A stretch of DNA of 36,257 nucleotides. Source: Actinoplanes utahensis (GTDB lineage: Bacteria > Actinomycetota > Actinomycetes > Mycobacteriales > Micromonosporaceae). Under the pieces are notes generated by a model. The model did no database searches and had not been told where the DNA came from. It worked only from the letters and a program-made list of their open reading frames with translations. The stretch spans positions 1 to 36,257 of the forward strand of contig NZ_BOMZ01000056.1 of the NCBI RefSeq assembly GCF_016862455.1, in the 5' to 3' direction. The position numbers and the translations under genes are program-made. This document shows, one piece after another, positions 15,321 to 22,829 of the stretch. How positions within the stretch are numbered: the first letter of the stretch is position 1; each line of letters opens with the position of its first letter.

Positions 15321-16262
15321 TCATCCGAGCCGGTTCACGTCGATCACGAGTTTCCCGGCGGTGATCCGGTCCTCCAGGTCGGCGTGGGCCTGCCCGACCC
15401 CCGACAGGGGGTACCGCCCACCGATCCGGGCGGTCAGCATCCCCAGCCCGGACAGCCGGAACAGGCGGGACGCGCTGGAGCGGTAGAGCTCCTCGTCGTC
15501 GAGGACCCGCTGCAGCCAGAACCCGTGCACCCCGGTCGACGAGGTCATCAGATCGTCCACGGCGACCGTGTCGCGCACGTCGCCGACCCTGCCGTACGCC
15601 ACGGTCCGCCCGAACGGCGCCAGCGCCGCGTGCAGCTGCTCGAACGTCCGCCCGCCGACACCGTCCAGCACCAGCGTGGGCGTCTCGTCCAGGGCCGCGC
15701 CCAGATCCGGATGGTTCGAGTCGACGGTCGCGTGCGCGCCCAGCCCGGCGAGGAACGCCCGTTTCGCCTCCGACGACGCGCACCCGATCACCCGGGCCCC
15801 GGCCGCCCGGGCCAACTGGACCGCCAGGTGACCGACCCCGCCGGCGGCTGCGGTCACCACCACCACGTCGTCGCCGGTGACCCGGCCCACGGTGTGCAGG
15901 CTGTGCCAGGCGGTCAGGCCCTGCTCCAGCACGGCGAGGGCCTGCTCGTCGCTCACCTCGTCGGGGATCTCCACCACGTGCCCGGCCGGAGCGGCCGCGA
16001 CCTGGGCGTAACCGCCTCCGGTCCGCAGCAGCGCGGCCACCCGCCGGCCGTCGGCGCGGCGGCGGCCGACCACGTCGGCGCCGAGGACCCCGGGCAGGGG
16101 CGGCCTCGCGTACTCCCCGCGGCGGTGGTGGACGTCGGCGTAGTTCACCCCGGCCAGCGTCACGTCGACGATCTCGGCGCCGGGCCCGGCGATCGGCGGG
16201 TCCAGCTCGGCCAGCCCGAAGACGGACGGCCCGCCGAAGGCGGTGATCACTGCGGCAAGCAT
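15321..16262 (-). CDS. Medium-chain NAD(P)H-dependent oxidoreductase (quinone reductase-like)
   Basis: A 313-residue protein of the MDR superfamily. The N-terminal catalytic domain contains GVNYADVHHRRGEY near residue 43 and GVLGADVVG. The Rossmann fold begins VVVTAAAGGVGHLAVQLARAAGARVIG around residue 130, binding NADPH or NADH. The catalytic Cys/His zinc ligands and structural four-Cys lobe of alcohol dehydrogenases are missing, so it resembles the zinc-free quinone oxidoreductase subgroup, although annotation pipelines usually call these zinc-binding dehydrogenases. ATG at 16262 starts the family-typical AAVITAFGGP; the frame extends six codons upstream without support. The gap between it and the VOC gene (15207-15320) holds only CTTC/GAAG-rich sequence. 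It is divergent from the amidotransferase gene with a 34-bp gap. Confidence 0.88.
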   Translation of the reverse strand: MLAAVITAFGGPSVFGLAELDPPIAGPGAEIVDVTLAGVNYADVHHRRGEYARPPLPGVLGADVVGRRRADGRRVAALLRTGGGYAQVAAAPAGHVVEIPDEVSDEQALAVLEQGLTAWHSLHTVGRVTGDDVVVVTAAAGGVGHLAVQLARAAGARVIGCASSEAKRAFLAGLGAHATVDSNHPDLGAALDETPTLVLDGVGGRTFEQLHAALAPFGRTVAYGRVGDVRDTVAVDDLMTSSTGVHGFWLQRVLDDEELYRSSASRLFRLSGLGMLTARIGGRYPLSGVGQAHADLEDRITAGKLVIDVNRLG

Positions 16263-16296
16263 GCCCCATTGAAACAGCACCGGTTAGCCTCGACGT

Positions 16297-17082
16297 GTGG
16301 CCACCGCACTCGTCATCGAGAACGACCCTGCCGACGACCTCCGGCGCCTCGGCGACTGGCTGACCGAGGGCGGGCTGGAGCTGACCGTGCTCCGCCCGCA
16401 CGCCGGTGACGCCCTGCCGGAGACCCTCGACGGCCATGCCGCGCTGATCGTGCTGGGCGGCGATCAGAACGCGTTTCCCGACGCCGCCGGCACCCCCGGC
16501 GCGCCCTGGTTCCCGGCGGTCGAGGGCCTGCTGCGCAAGGCGGTCCGGCACCGCGTGCCCACCCTCGGCGTCTGCCTCGGCGGCCAGCTGCTGGCCCAGG
16601 CGCACGGCGGCCTGATCGAGCCCGGCGCCGCCGGCCCGGAGATCGGCCCCGGGCTGGTCGCCAAGCGGGACGCGGCCGACCGGGACCCGCTGTTCAAGTG
16701 GGTGACGCTGCTGCCCGACGTGCAGCAGTGGCACCGTGACGCGATCACCGAGCTGCCGGCCGGCGCGGTGCTGCTGGCCGCCTCCACCCGCTATCCGCAC
16801 CAGGCGTTCCGGATCGGCGACCGGGCCTGGGGCCTGCAGTTCCACATCGAGTGCGACGCCGCCATGATCGCCGACTGGGTGCGGGCCGATCACGCCGTGC
16901 TGACCGGGCTCGGTTACGACCCGGAGGCGGTCGTGCGGGCCTGCGCGGCGGCGCTCCCCGACGTCGAGGAGGTGTGGCAGCCGTTCGCCGTGCGGTTCGC
17001 CGCCCTGGCGCTCGGCACGCTGCCGGACGCCGACATCCCGGACCCCGGCTCCGCCCGGACCCTGCCCCTGCTGGGGCAGTGA
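16297..17082 (+). CDS. Class I glutamine amidotransferase domain protein
   Basis: A 261-residue protein resembling stand-alone class I glutamine amidotransferases such as the GMP synthase glutaminase domain. The nucleophile Cys93 lies in GVCLGGQLLA, and QFHIE supplies His183 and Glu185, completing the Cys-His-Glu triad that hydrolyses glutamine. LIVLGGDQNAF near residue 50 corresponds to the oxyanion-hole region. The acceptor of the ammonia is unknown; related proteins act on gamma-glutamyl compounds. GTG at 16297 is used; TTAGCCT just upstream could be a -10 for leaderless transcription. The stop codon overlaps the glnE start (TGATG), so the two are co-transcribed and probably translationally coupled, placing a glutamine-hydrolysing protein in the same operon as the regulator of glutamine synthetase. 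Confidence 0.87.
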   Translation: MATALVIENDPADDLRRLGDWLTEGGLELTVLRPHAGDALPETLDGHAALIVLGGDQNAFPDAAGTPGAPWFPAVEGLLRKAVRHRVPTLGVCLGGQLLAQAHGGLIEPGAAGPEIGPGLVAKRDAADRDPLFKWVTLLPDVQQWHRDAITELPAGAVLLAASTRYPHQAFRIGDRAWGLQFHIECDAAMIADWVRADHAVLTGLGYDPEAVVRACAAALPDVEEVWQPFAVRFAALALGTLPDADIPDPGSARTLPLLGQ

Positions 17083-20036
17083 TGACCCGGCCGACCCGCC
17101 TCGCCCGGTACGGGTTCGCCGACAACGGCGCCCGGGCCACCGACCTGCTCGGCCCCGGCGGGCTGCGGCTGTGGGACACCGGGACGCAGGCCCCGGTCGA
17201 CGAGCGGGCGGCCGGGCTGCTGGACGCCCTCTCCCGCGCCGCCGACCCCAACCTGGCGTTGCGGCAGCTGCACCGGGTGGTCGAGTCGGCCGGCCGCGGT
17301 GACCCGGCCCGGGCGGAGACGCTGCTCGGCGAGTTGTCCGCCGACGACGGGCTGCGGCGGCGGCTGCTGGCGGTGCTCGGCGCGTCCTCGGCGCTCGGCG
17401 ATCACCTGGTGGCCAACCCGGAGGAGTGGCGGACCCTGGCCACCGGGCCGAGCGGCATGCCGCCGGAGGCCGACGGCGGGCTGACCGATCTGAACCAGTT
17501 GACCGTGCCGGATCTGCGCCGGGCGTACCGGATGGCGTTGTTGCGCATCGCCGCCGCCGACCTGACGGCGGGCCGCGGCCTGGAGCCGACGATGGCGGCC
17601 CTCTCCCGGCTGGCCGACGAGACCCTTTCCGCGGCGTACGCGATCGCCGTCGCCGCCCTGCCGCAGTCCACGCCGGAGCCGCGTCTCGCGGTCGTCGCGA
17701 TGGGCAAGTGCGGTGGCAACGAGCTGAACTACGTCTCCGACGTCGACGTGATCTTCGTGGCCGCCGGTGACGAGGACCTGAACCCGGCCACCACGGTCGC
17801 CGCCCGGCTGATCGAGATCTGCGGCCAGGTGGCCTGGCCGGTGGACGCCGCGCTGCGCCCGGAGGGCAGCCGCGGCCCGCTGGTCCGCACCCTGGCCAGC
17901 CACCAGGCGTACTACCGGCGGTGGGCGCGGACCTGGGAGTTCCAGGCGTTGCTCAAGGCCCGTCCGGCGGCCGGGGACCTGGCGCTGGCGCAGGAGTGGA
18001 TCGCCGACCTCGCGCCGCTGGTGTGGCACGCCGCGGAACGGCCGGAGGCGGTCGCCGACGTCCGCGACATGCGCCGCCGGATCATCGACAACATCCCGAA
18101 GAAGGAGCTGGACCGCGAGATCAAACGCGGTTCGGGCGGGCTGCGCGACATCGAGTTCGCCGTGCAGCTGCTCCAGCTCGTGCACGGCCGGGTGGACGAG
18201 ACCCTGCGGGGCGGGGGGACGATCCCGGCGCTGCGCGCCCTGGTCACCGGCGGTTATGTGGGCCGTCAGGACGGTGAGACGCTGCTGCGTGGTTACCGTT
18301 TCCTGCGCGGCGTCGAGCATCGGCTGCAACTGCAACACCTCAAACGTACGCACACCGTGCCGGACGATCCGGCCGGTCTGCGCTGGCTCGCGGCCGCCCT
18401 CGGCTACACCGCCGTTCCCGGCCGGGACGCCGTCGAGGCGTTCCGCTCCGACTGGGTCGGTCACGCCGCCAACGTCCGCCGCCTGCACGTCAAGCTGCTC
18501 TATCAGCCGCTGCTGGAGGCGGTCGCCCGAGTTCCGGCCGAGGAGCTGCGGATGACCCCGGAGTCGGCCCGCAAGCGCCTGGAGATCCTCGGGTTCGCCG
18601 ACCCTGCCGGGGCGCTGCGGCACCTGGAGGCGCTGACCGGCGGCGTGACCCGGACCGCGGCGATCCAGCGCACCCTGCTGCCGATGCTGCTGCAGGATTT
18701 CGCCGACGCCCCGGAACCGGATCGCGGCCTGCTGAGCTACCGGCAGGTGTCGGACAAGCTCGGCAGCACCCCCTGGTACCTGCGGCTGCTGCGGGACGGC
18801 GGCCCGGTGGCCCGCCGCCTGGCGCGGGTGCTGAGCCTGTCGCGGTACGCCACGGACCTGCTCACCCGTGACCCGGAGGCGCTGCGGTTGCTCGCCGACG
18901 ACGCCGAGTTGCAGCCCCGGCCCCGGGAGTCGCTGCGCGACGGGTTCGCCGCGGCCGGTGACCGGCACACCGATCCGGGCGGCGCGATCGCCGCCGTCCG
19001 GGCGCTGCGCCGCCGGGAGCTGTTCCGGCTGGCCTGTGCCGACATCCTGAGCCAGGGCGGTGACCTGGCCCCGGACCGGCCGCTCGGTGTGGACGCCGTC
19101 GGGGTCGCCCTCTCCGACGTCACCGACGCCACCCTGAACGCGGCGCTGCGGATCGCCCGTCGCGCCAGACCCGGCCCGGACGGGCTGCGGTTCGCGGTGA
19201 TCGGCATGGGCCGGCTCGGCAGCTACGAGATGAGCTATCCCTCGGACGCCGACGTGCTGTTCGTCTACGAGCCGCCGCCCGGCTGTCCGGAGGGCGAGGC
19301 CAGCGCCGCCGCGCACGCCATCGCCGAGGAGATGCGCCGGCTGCTCAACGCGCCGGCCCCGGACCCGGCCCTCGGCGTCGACGCCGACCTGCGCCCGGAG
19401 GGCCGGCAGGGCTCGCTGGTCCGCAGCCTGCAGGCGTACCGGCAGTACTACGAGCGCTGGTCGAAGGTGTGGGAGGCGCAGGCGCTGCTGCGCGCCCGGT
19501 TCGTCTGCGGCGACGCCGATCTGGGCGCCCGCTTCGAGACGCTGGCCGACACGAAACGCTATCCGGACGGCGGCCTGACCAGGGAACAGGTCGTCGAGAT
19601 CCGCCGGATCAAGGCCCGGGTGGAGACCGAGCGGCTGCCCCGCGGTGCCGACCCCAACACGCATACGAAACTGGGCCGCGGCGGTCTCTCCGACGTCGAG
19701 TGGGCGGTGCAGCTCACCCAGCTGCGGCACGCCCACGCGATCCCCGCCCTGCGCTGCACCCGGACTCTGGAGGCGCTCGCCGCCGAGGCCGGGGCCGGTG
19801 TGGTCGACGAGGCGGACGCGGCCGAGTTGACGGCCGGCTGGACCCTGGCCGCGCAGGTGCGCAACGCGCTCACGCTGGTCCGCGGCCGCCCGACCGACCA
19901 GCTGCCCCGGCACGGGGTCGAGCTGGCGGGCGCGGTGCTCCTGCTGGGCGGCGGCGACCCGGGTGAGTTCGTGGACCGGTACCTGCGGCTGACCCGGCGA
20001 TCCCGGGCCGCGATGGAACGGGTGCTGGAGAGCTGA
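17082..20036 (+). CDS. glnE: Bifunctional glutamine synthetase adenylyltransferase/deadenylylase GlnE
   Basis: A 984-residue enzyme that adds AMP to and removes AMP from the regulatory Tyr of GlnA1, lowering or restoring activity as nitrogen status changes. Two nucleotidyltransferase domains are visible: the N-terminal deadenylylase with GGNELNYVSDVDVIF near residue 209, and the C-terminal adenylylase with GRLGSYEMSYPSDADVLF near 709. Both keep the Asp-x-Asp metal motif. Each is followed by a helical domain with GSGGLRDIEFAVQLLQL (about 348) and GRGGLSDVEWAVQLTQL (about 866). The length fits the family. The ATG at 17082 overlaps the amidotransferase stop. The target GlnA1 is encoded about 13.5 kb downstream with an intact adenylylation motif. 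M. tuberculosis glnE lies directly between glnA1 and glnA2, so here the cluster has been spread. Confidence 0.96.
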   Translation: MTRPTRLARYGFADNGARATDLLGPGGLRLWDTGTQAPVDERAAGLLDALSRAADPNLALRQLHRVVESAGRGDPARAETLLGELSADDGLRRRLLAVLGASSALGDHLVANPEEWRTLATGPSGMPPEADGGLTDLNQLTVPDLRRAYRMALLRIAAADLTAGRGLEPTMAALSRLADETLSAAYAIAVAALPQSTPEPRLAVVAMGKCGGNELNYVSDVDVIFVAAGDEDLNPATTVAARLIEICGQVAWPVDAALRPEGSRGPLVRTLASHQAYYRRWARTWEFQALLKARPAAGDLALAQEWIADLAPLVWHAAERPEAVADVRDMRRRIIDNIPKKELDREIKRGSGGLRDIEFAVQLLQLVHGRVDETLRGGGTIPALRALVTGGYVGRQDGETLLRGYRFLRGVEHRLQLQHLKRTHTVPDDPAGLRWLAAALGYTAVPGRDAVEAFRSDWVGHAANVRRLHVKLLYQPLLEAVARVPAEELRMTPESARKRLEILGFADPAGALRHLEALTGGVTRTAAIQRTLLPMLLQDFADAPEPDRGLLSYRQVSDKLGSTPWYLRLLRDGGPVARRLARVLSLSRYATDLLTRDPEALRLLADDAELQPRPRESLRDGFAAAGDRHTDPGGAIAAVRALRRRELFRLACADILSQGGDLAPDRPLGVDAVGVALSDVTDATLNAALRIARRARPGPDGLRFAVIGMGRLGSYEMSYPSDADVLFVYEPPPGCPEGEASAAAHAIAEEMRRLLNAPAPDPALGVDADLRPEGRQGSLVRSLQAYRQYYERWSKVWEAQALLRARFVCGDADLGARFETLADTKRYPDGGLTREQVVEIRRIKARVETERLPRGADPNTHTKLGRGGLSDVEWAVQLTQLRHAHAIPALRCTRTLEALAAEAGAGVVDEADAAELTAGWTLAAQVRNALTLVRGRPTDQLPRHGVELAGAVLLLGGGDPGEFVDRYLRLTRRSRAAMERVLES

Positions 20037-20792
20037 TCAGCACGGTTCGTTGGTGCCGTCCCCGCGCACCATCCGGTAATCGCCGCCGGACGTGCTGAGG
20101 ATGTAGACGACGCGCCACCGGGTGCAGGTCTCGTCGGGCCGTTCCGGCGGGCCGTGCCCGGCCTTCTGCCGGCTGCGGAAGTTGACCTCGGCACGCAGCC
20201 GGCCGGACGCGGCGGTGGTCAGCCGGTGCAGCACGATCTCGGAGTCCCGGGTGGTCGACGTGCCCTGGGCGAATGCCGCCAGCTGACCGGGCACGCCGGG
20301 ATCGAGCTCGCCGGCCGGGTCGAGTACGCCCGCGACCGCCCGGTAGTCCCGCTCGTTGATCCCGGTGAAGTAGATGTCGAGCATCGCCGCCACGTCCTTC
20401 GCCCGCGGGTCACGGACCGCCGGATCCACGGTGACCAGGCCGATCCCGTCGCCCTCCAGGATCGGGACGTTCTCCAGGACGGGGCCGGCCGAGGTGGCGC
20501 CGGGCGCCGTGACCGGCGCGGCGACGGGCTCCGTCCGGGCGCCGAAGAGGCGCGGCCCGCCGAAGACCGCCGCGACGGCGAGGGCGCCGATCAGCACGAC
20601 GATCGGCAGGGCGGGCATTATCCGGCTGCGCGACTCGTCACCGGCCGGGACCGGCTCGGCCGGCTCCGGGATCCAGACCGGCTCGGGCAGCCAGATCTCC
20701 ACCGCCCGGGACTCCCGGCTGGGCCGTTCACACGCCCGGCAGTCGTCCGGCACCCCGCTGTTGCGTTCCCCGCAGTTGACGCAGATCCACAT
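20037..20792 (-). CDS. Membrane protein with N-terminal RanBP2-type zinc finger
   Basis: A 251-residue protein. The first 21 residues fit W-x-C-x2-C-x3-N-x6-C-x2-C exactly (Trp2, Cys4, Cys7, Asn11, Cys18, Cys21), the pattern of RanBP2/NZF zinc fingers that bind RNA or ubiquitin in eukaryotes. A Pro/Glu-rich linker follows, then a single membrane helix (about 60-80, PALPIVVLIGALAVAAVFGG) and an extracytoplasmic domain (about 100-251) with DYRAVAGVLDP and a C-terminal YRMVRGDG region; two outer Cys could pair. The finger lies on the cytoplasmic side. Bacterial zinc ribbons at the N-terminus of membrane proteins are common, but this variant is less so. Start ATG 20792 has GGAGG ten bases upstream. 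It converges with glnE with no gap. Function unknown. Confidence 0.8.
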   Translation of the reverse strand: MWICVNCGERNSGVPDDCRACERPSRESRAVEIWLPEPVWIPEPAEPVPAGDESRSRIMPALPIVVLIGALAVAAVFGGPRLFGARTEPVAAPVTAPGATSAGPVLENVPILEGDGIGLVTVDPAVRDPRAKDVAAMLDIYFTGINERDYRAVAGVLDPAGELDPGVPGQLAAFAQGTSTTRDSEIVLHRLTTAASGRLRAEVNFRSRQKAGHGPPERPDETCTRWRVVYILSTSGGDYRMVRGDGTNEPC

Positions 20793-20873
20793 CCGGCTTC
20801 GTCCTCCCACCGTGCTCAACGACGGTGGCGGATGAATGCCGTGCCCGTTCACCTGCCCGTGTCCGGGAGGACC

Positions 20874-20930
20874 CCGGCTGGTTCTGGTGGCTGTCTCAGC
20901 GCCGCTGAGACAGCCACCAGAACCAGCCGG
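20874..20930. terminator. 57-bp perfect palindrome, likely terminator of the marR gene
   Basis: A 28-bp perfect inverted repeat (20874-20901 with 20903-20930) is centred on a single base and starts CCGGCTGGTTCTGG. It lies 10 bp past the MarR gene stop on the minus strand and upstream of the zinc-finger gene. The stem is far longer than a terminator needs, and no T run follows. Termination is the simplest reading; a cruciform-forming site is the alternative. Confidence 0.6.
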
Positions 20931-20940
20931 AGGTTTGAGG

Positions 20941-21381
20941 TCAGCCGGTGGCGGCGGCGATCACCCGGGTCAGCGCCTCGTGGACGCGGCGGAGCTCCTC
21001 GATCGGCATGCCCAGCCGGGCCACCACGGCGGGCGGGATCCGCTCCGCTTCGGCGCGCAGCGCCCGGCCCCGGTCGGTGAGGGTGATGGCCAGGCTGCGC
21101 TCGTCGGCCTTGTCCCGCTCACGGACCAGGTAGCCGATCGCTTCCAGGCGCTTGAGCAGCGGGGACAGGGTGCCGGGGTCGAGCTGCAACAGCTCACTGA
21201 GGCGGCGCACGGACAGCGGCGCGTGCTGCCAGAGGGCGAGCATCACCAGGTATTGCGGGTGGGTGAGGCCCATCGGCTCGAGCAGCGGCCGGTAGATCGC
21301 CACGACGCTGCGGGCGGCGACCGACATCGCGAAGCAGACCTGTTGTTCCAGGGCGAGGGGGTCTTCGGTGGGATCGGTCAC
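20941..21381 (-). CDS. MarR-family transcriptional regulator, OhrR-like
   Basis: A 146-residue winged-helix regulator. Cys16 in QQVCFAMSVAARSVVAIYRPLL matches the peroxide-sensing Cys of OhrR proteins, and the Tyr in the adjacent helix is kept. The DNA-binding core is YLVMLALWQHAPLSVRRLSELLQLDPGTLSPLLKRLE, followed by the wing RERDKADERSLAITLTDRG. By analogy it would bind palindromic DNA when reduced and release it when Cys16 is oxidised by organic hydroperoxides. No ohr peroxidase gene is adjacent, so the target may be its own promoter and the divergent 70-residue gene. The GTG start at 21381 has a weak upstream GGAGAC. Two tandem ACCAA-n3-TTGG sites lie 31 bp upstream of its start. Confidence 0.88.
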   Translation of the reverse strand: MTDPTEDPLALEQQVCFAMSVAARSVVAIYRPLLEPMGLTHPQYLVMLALWQHAPLSVRRLSELLQLDPGTLSPLLKRLEAIGYLVRERDKADERSLAITLTDRGRALRAEAERIPPAVVARLGMPIEELRRVHEALTRVIAAATG

Positions 21382-21411
21382 TTGCGCGTCTCCTCAGTTC
21401 AGCGGCTACTC

Positions 21412-21440
21412 TACCAATAGTTGGGGTACCAAGCATTGGT
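21412..21440. promoter_or_regulatory. Tandem palindromic operator between marR and a divergent gene
   Basis: ACCAAtagTTGG (from 21413) and the perfect palindrome ACCAAgcaTTGGT (21428-21440) are spaced 15 bp apart in the 84-bp gap between divergent genes. Size and position match a MarR dimer site. Binding is inferred, but the palindromes are plain. Confidence 0.6.
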
Positions 21441-21465
21441 CCACGAACTGTTGGGAGAGTCGCTG

Positions 21466-21678
21466 ATGGGACGGTTGACGGACTGGTACCACCGGACGTT
21501 CGACGACTGGGCCTTCCGGTCCTTCATCGGCCCCGCCCAGACCAGCGGCGCCGTCCAGGGTTGCGACGAGCCCGCTCGCGAGCAGTGGAAACGCGATCTG
21601 GAGAACCGTAAGCGCTTCACCCGCGAACAGCGCGAACGCAAACGCGCCGAACGCGAGGCCCGCCGCTCCGCCGCCTAG
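21466..21678 (+). CDS. Small charged protein (70 aa), function unknown
   Basis: A 70-residue protein starting MGRLTDWYHRTFDDWAFR and ending in a very basic and acidic helix of Arg, Glu and Lys (about 45-70) that should form a coiled coil or bind nucleic acid. No membrane segment or known domain is visible. The ATG at 21466 is preceded by GGGAGAG six bases away; an in-frame upstream start would place coding sequence over the palindromic operators and is less likely. It is divergent from the OhrR-like regulator and is the natural candidate for control by it. Its stop codon overlaps the stop of the opposing pseudogene at 21675. Confidence 0.7.
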   Translation: MGRLTDWYHRTFDDWAFRSFIGPAQTSGAVQGCDEPAREQWKRDLENRKRFTREQRERKRAEREARRSAA

Positions 21679-22300
21679 AACAGGCTGCTGGTGAGGGTGT
21701 AACGGCCGGCGGCCGGGACCCTGATCGTCGTCCAGTCGCCGTCGGCGGTGACGGTGGCGCCACCGGAGGCGGTCAGCCAGCGGTGGTGCCGGATCCGGAC
21801 CGGGACGTCGCCGGCGGCGGGCGCGTCGAGGACGAGCGTGGCGGCGTCGTGGCGGACCAGCGTGGCCGGGGCGGCCACGATTGCGCGCGAAGCGGCCACC
21901 ACGTACAGGCGCCAGTGGGCGTCCGACCAGATCAGGGAGAGGTACGGCAGGCCGGCCGCGATCAGGTCCGCCTCGGCACGGCCCGGCCAGCCGATCTCCA
22001 CGTCCGGCACCGCCACGAACTGGACGGCCTGCTCGTCCAGCCACGTGCGGTAACTGCCGGCGGTCAACGCCACGCCGGTGCCCGGCGCGCCCGGCACGGT
22101 GGTGAAGAACAGCGGATTGCGGTCGACGTCGGCCTGCCGCAGCCAGCCCGGGCCAGCGGGATCTCGCCGAGCGACGCCGCCTCCCAGTAGGCACGGGTGG
22201 CCGGGATCTCCACCCGGCCGGTCAGCCGTTCGGCGGCCAGCCGGTCCCGCAGCGCCCGGCAGGGCGGCCAGGACGAGACAGACCCCGAGGCCGTACGTGG
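21675..22300 (-). pseudogene. Decayed C-terminal fragment of a membrane protein
   Basis: On the minus strand a coherent protein can be followed only by changing frame. A hydrophobic piece (GLGVCLVLAALPG) leads, after a one-base gain near 22257, into ALRDRLAAERLTGRVEIPAT and AYWEAASLGEIPLAR; after a one-base loss in a G run near 22148 it continues as GWLRQADVDRNPLFFTTVPG and runs to the stop at 21675 through an apparently extracytoplasmic domain. The start and most membrane helices are missing. It looks like the tail of a larger actinobacterial membrane protein, but I cannot name the family with confidence. The left end of the intact part meets the mptB-like remnant on the other strand near 22280-22300. 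Confidence 0.65.
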
Positions 22301-22820
22301 GTTGTCCCTGGACGGAGGCGGTCTCGCCGACGTGGCGCTCGACGCCGGCCCCGTACGGCCCGGTCTTCCTGATTCTCGCCGCGGCCGCCGCGGCCGTGGG
22401 CGGCCCGCTGGCCGTGACCGTCGCCCTGCTCCGCCTGATCGCCGTGCTCGGGGTGATCGTGATCGGTCGTCTGCTGCCGATCCTGGCCCGCCGGTCCGGG
22501 GCGCCGCCGTAGCGTGCCGCCTGGCTGTTCCTGGCCTGCCCGCTGGTGCCGGTCCACCTGATCTCCGGCGCGCACAACGAGGCGGTGATGCTGGCGCTGC
22601 TGCTCGGTGGGCTGGCCGCGGCCGGTGACCGGCGGACCTGCGATGGCTGATCGTTGCCGTCACCGTGGCCGCCGTCCTGTGCCTGCCGGATGGCTACAGC
22701 CTGGCACTTGCCACGAAGACGCCGGGATCGGTGGCCGTGACCGCGCTCGCCGTGATCTGGACACTCACCGGTATCCGCCGTTCGCTCGGCGGTCACCGCA
22801 ACGACAAGATCATCGCGTAG
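22284..22820 (+). pseudogene. Remnant of an MptB-like alpha-1,6-mannosyltransferase gene
   Basis: The plus strand encodes WTEAVSPTWRSTPAPYGPVF, a hydrophobic stretch, an in-frame TAG at 22510-22512, then AAWLFLACPLVPVHLISGAH and NEAVMLALLLGGLAAAG. These match the membrane-embedded glycosyltransferases that use polyprenol-phosphate mannose (MptB type; TPAPYGP and SGAHNE are familiar landmarks). A deletion near 22635 removes a large central part, and the last segment resumes in another frame (LRWLIVAVTVAAVLCLPDGY) to a TAG at 22818-22820. The N-terminal half is absent. The gene is broken by a stop, a deletion and truncation and cannot give a working enzyme. Identification of the family is from memory of its motifs. 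Confidence 0.7.
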
Positions 22821-22829
22821 TCAGAGCGC

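Noticed and set aside
16914..19913. 999-codon minus-strand frame over glnE
   Set aside because: Antisense shadow; the GlnE motifs are plain on the plus strand.
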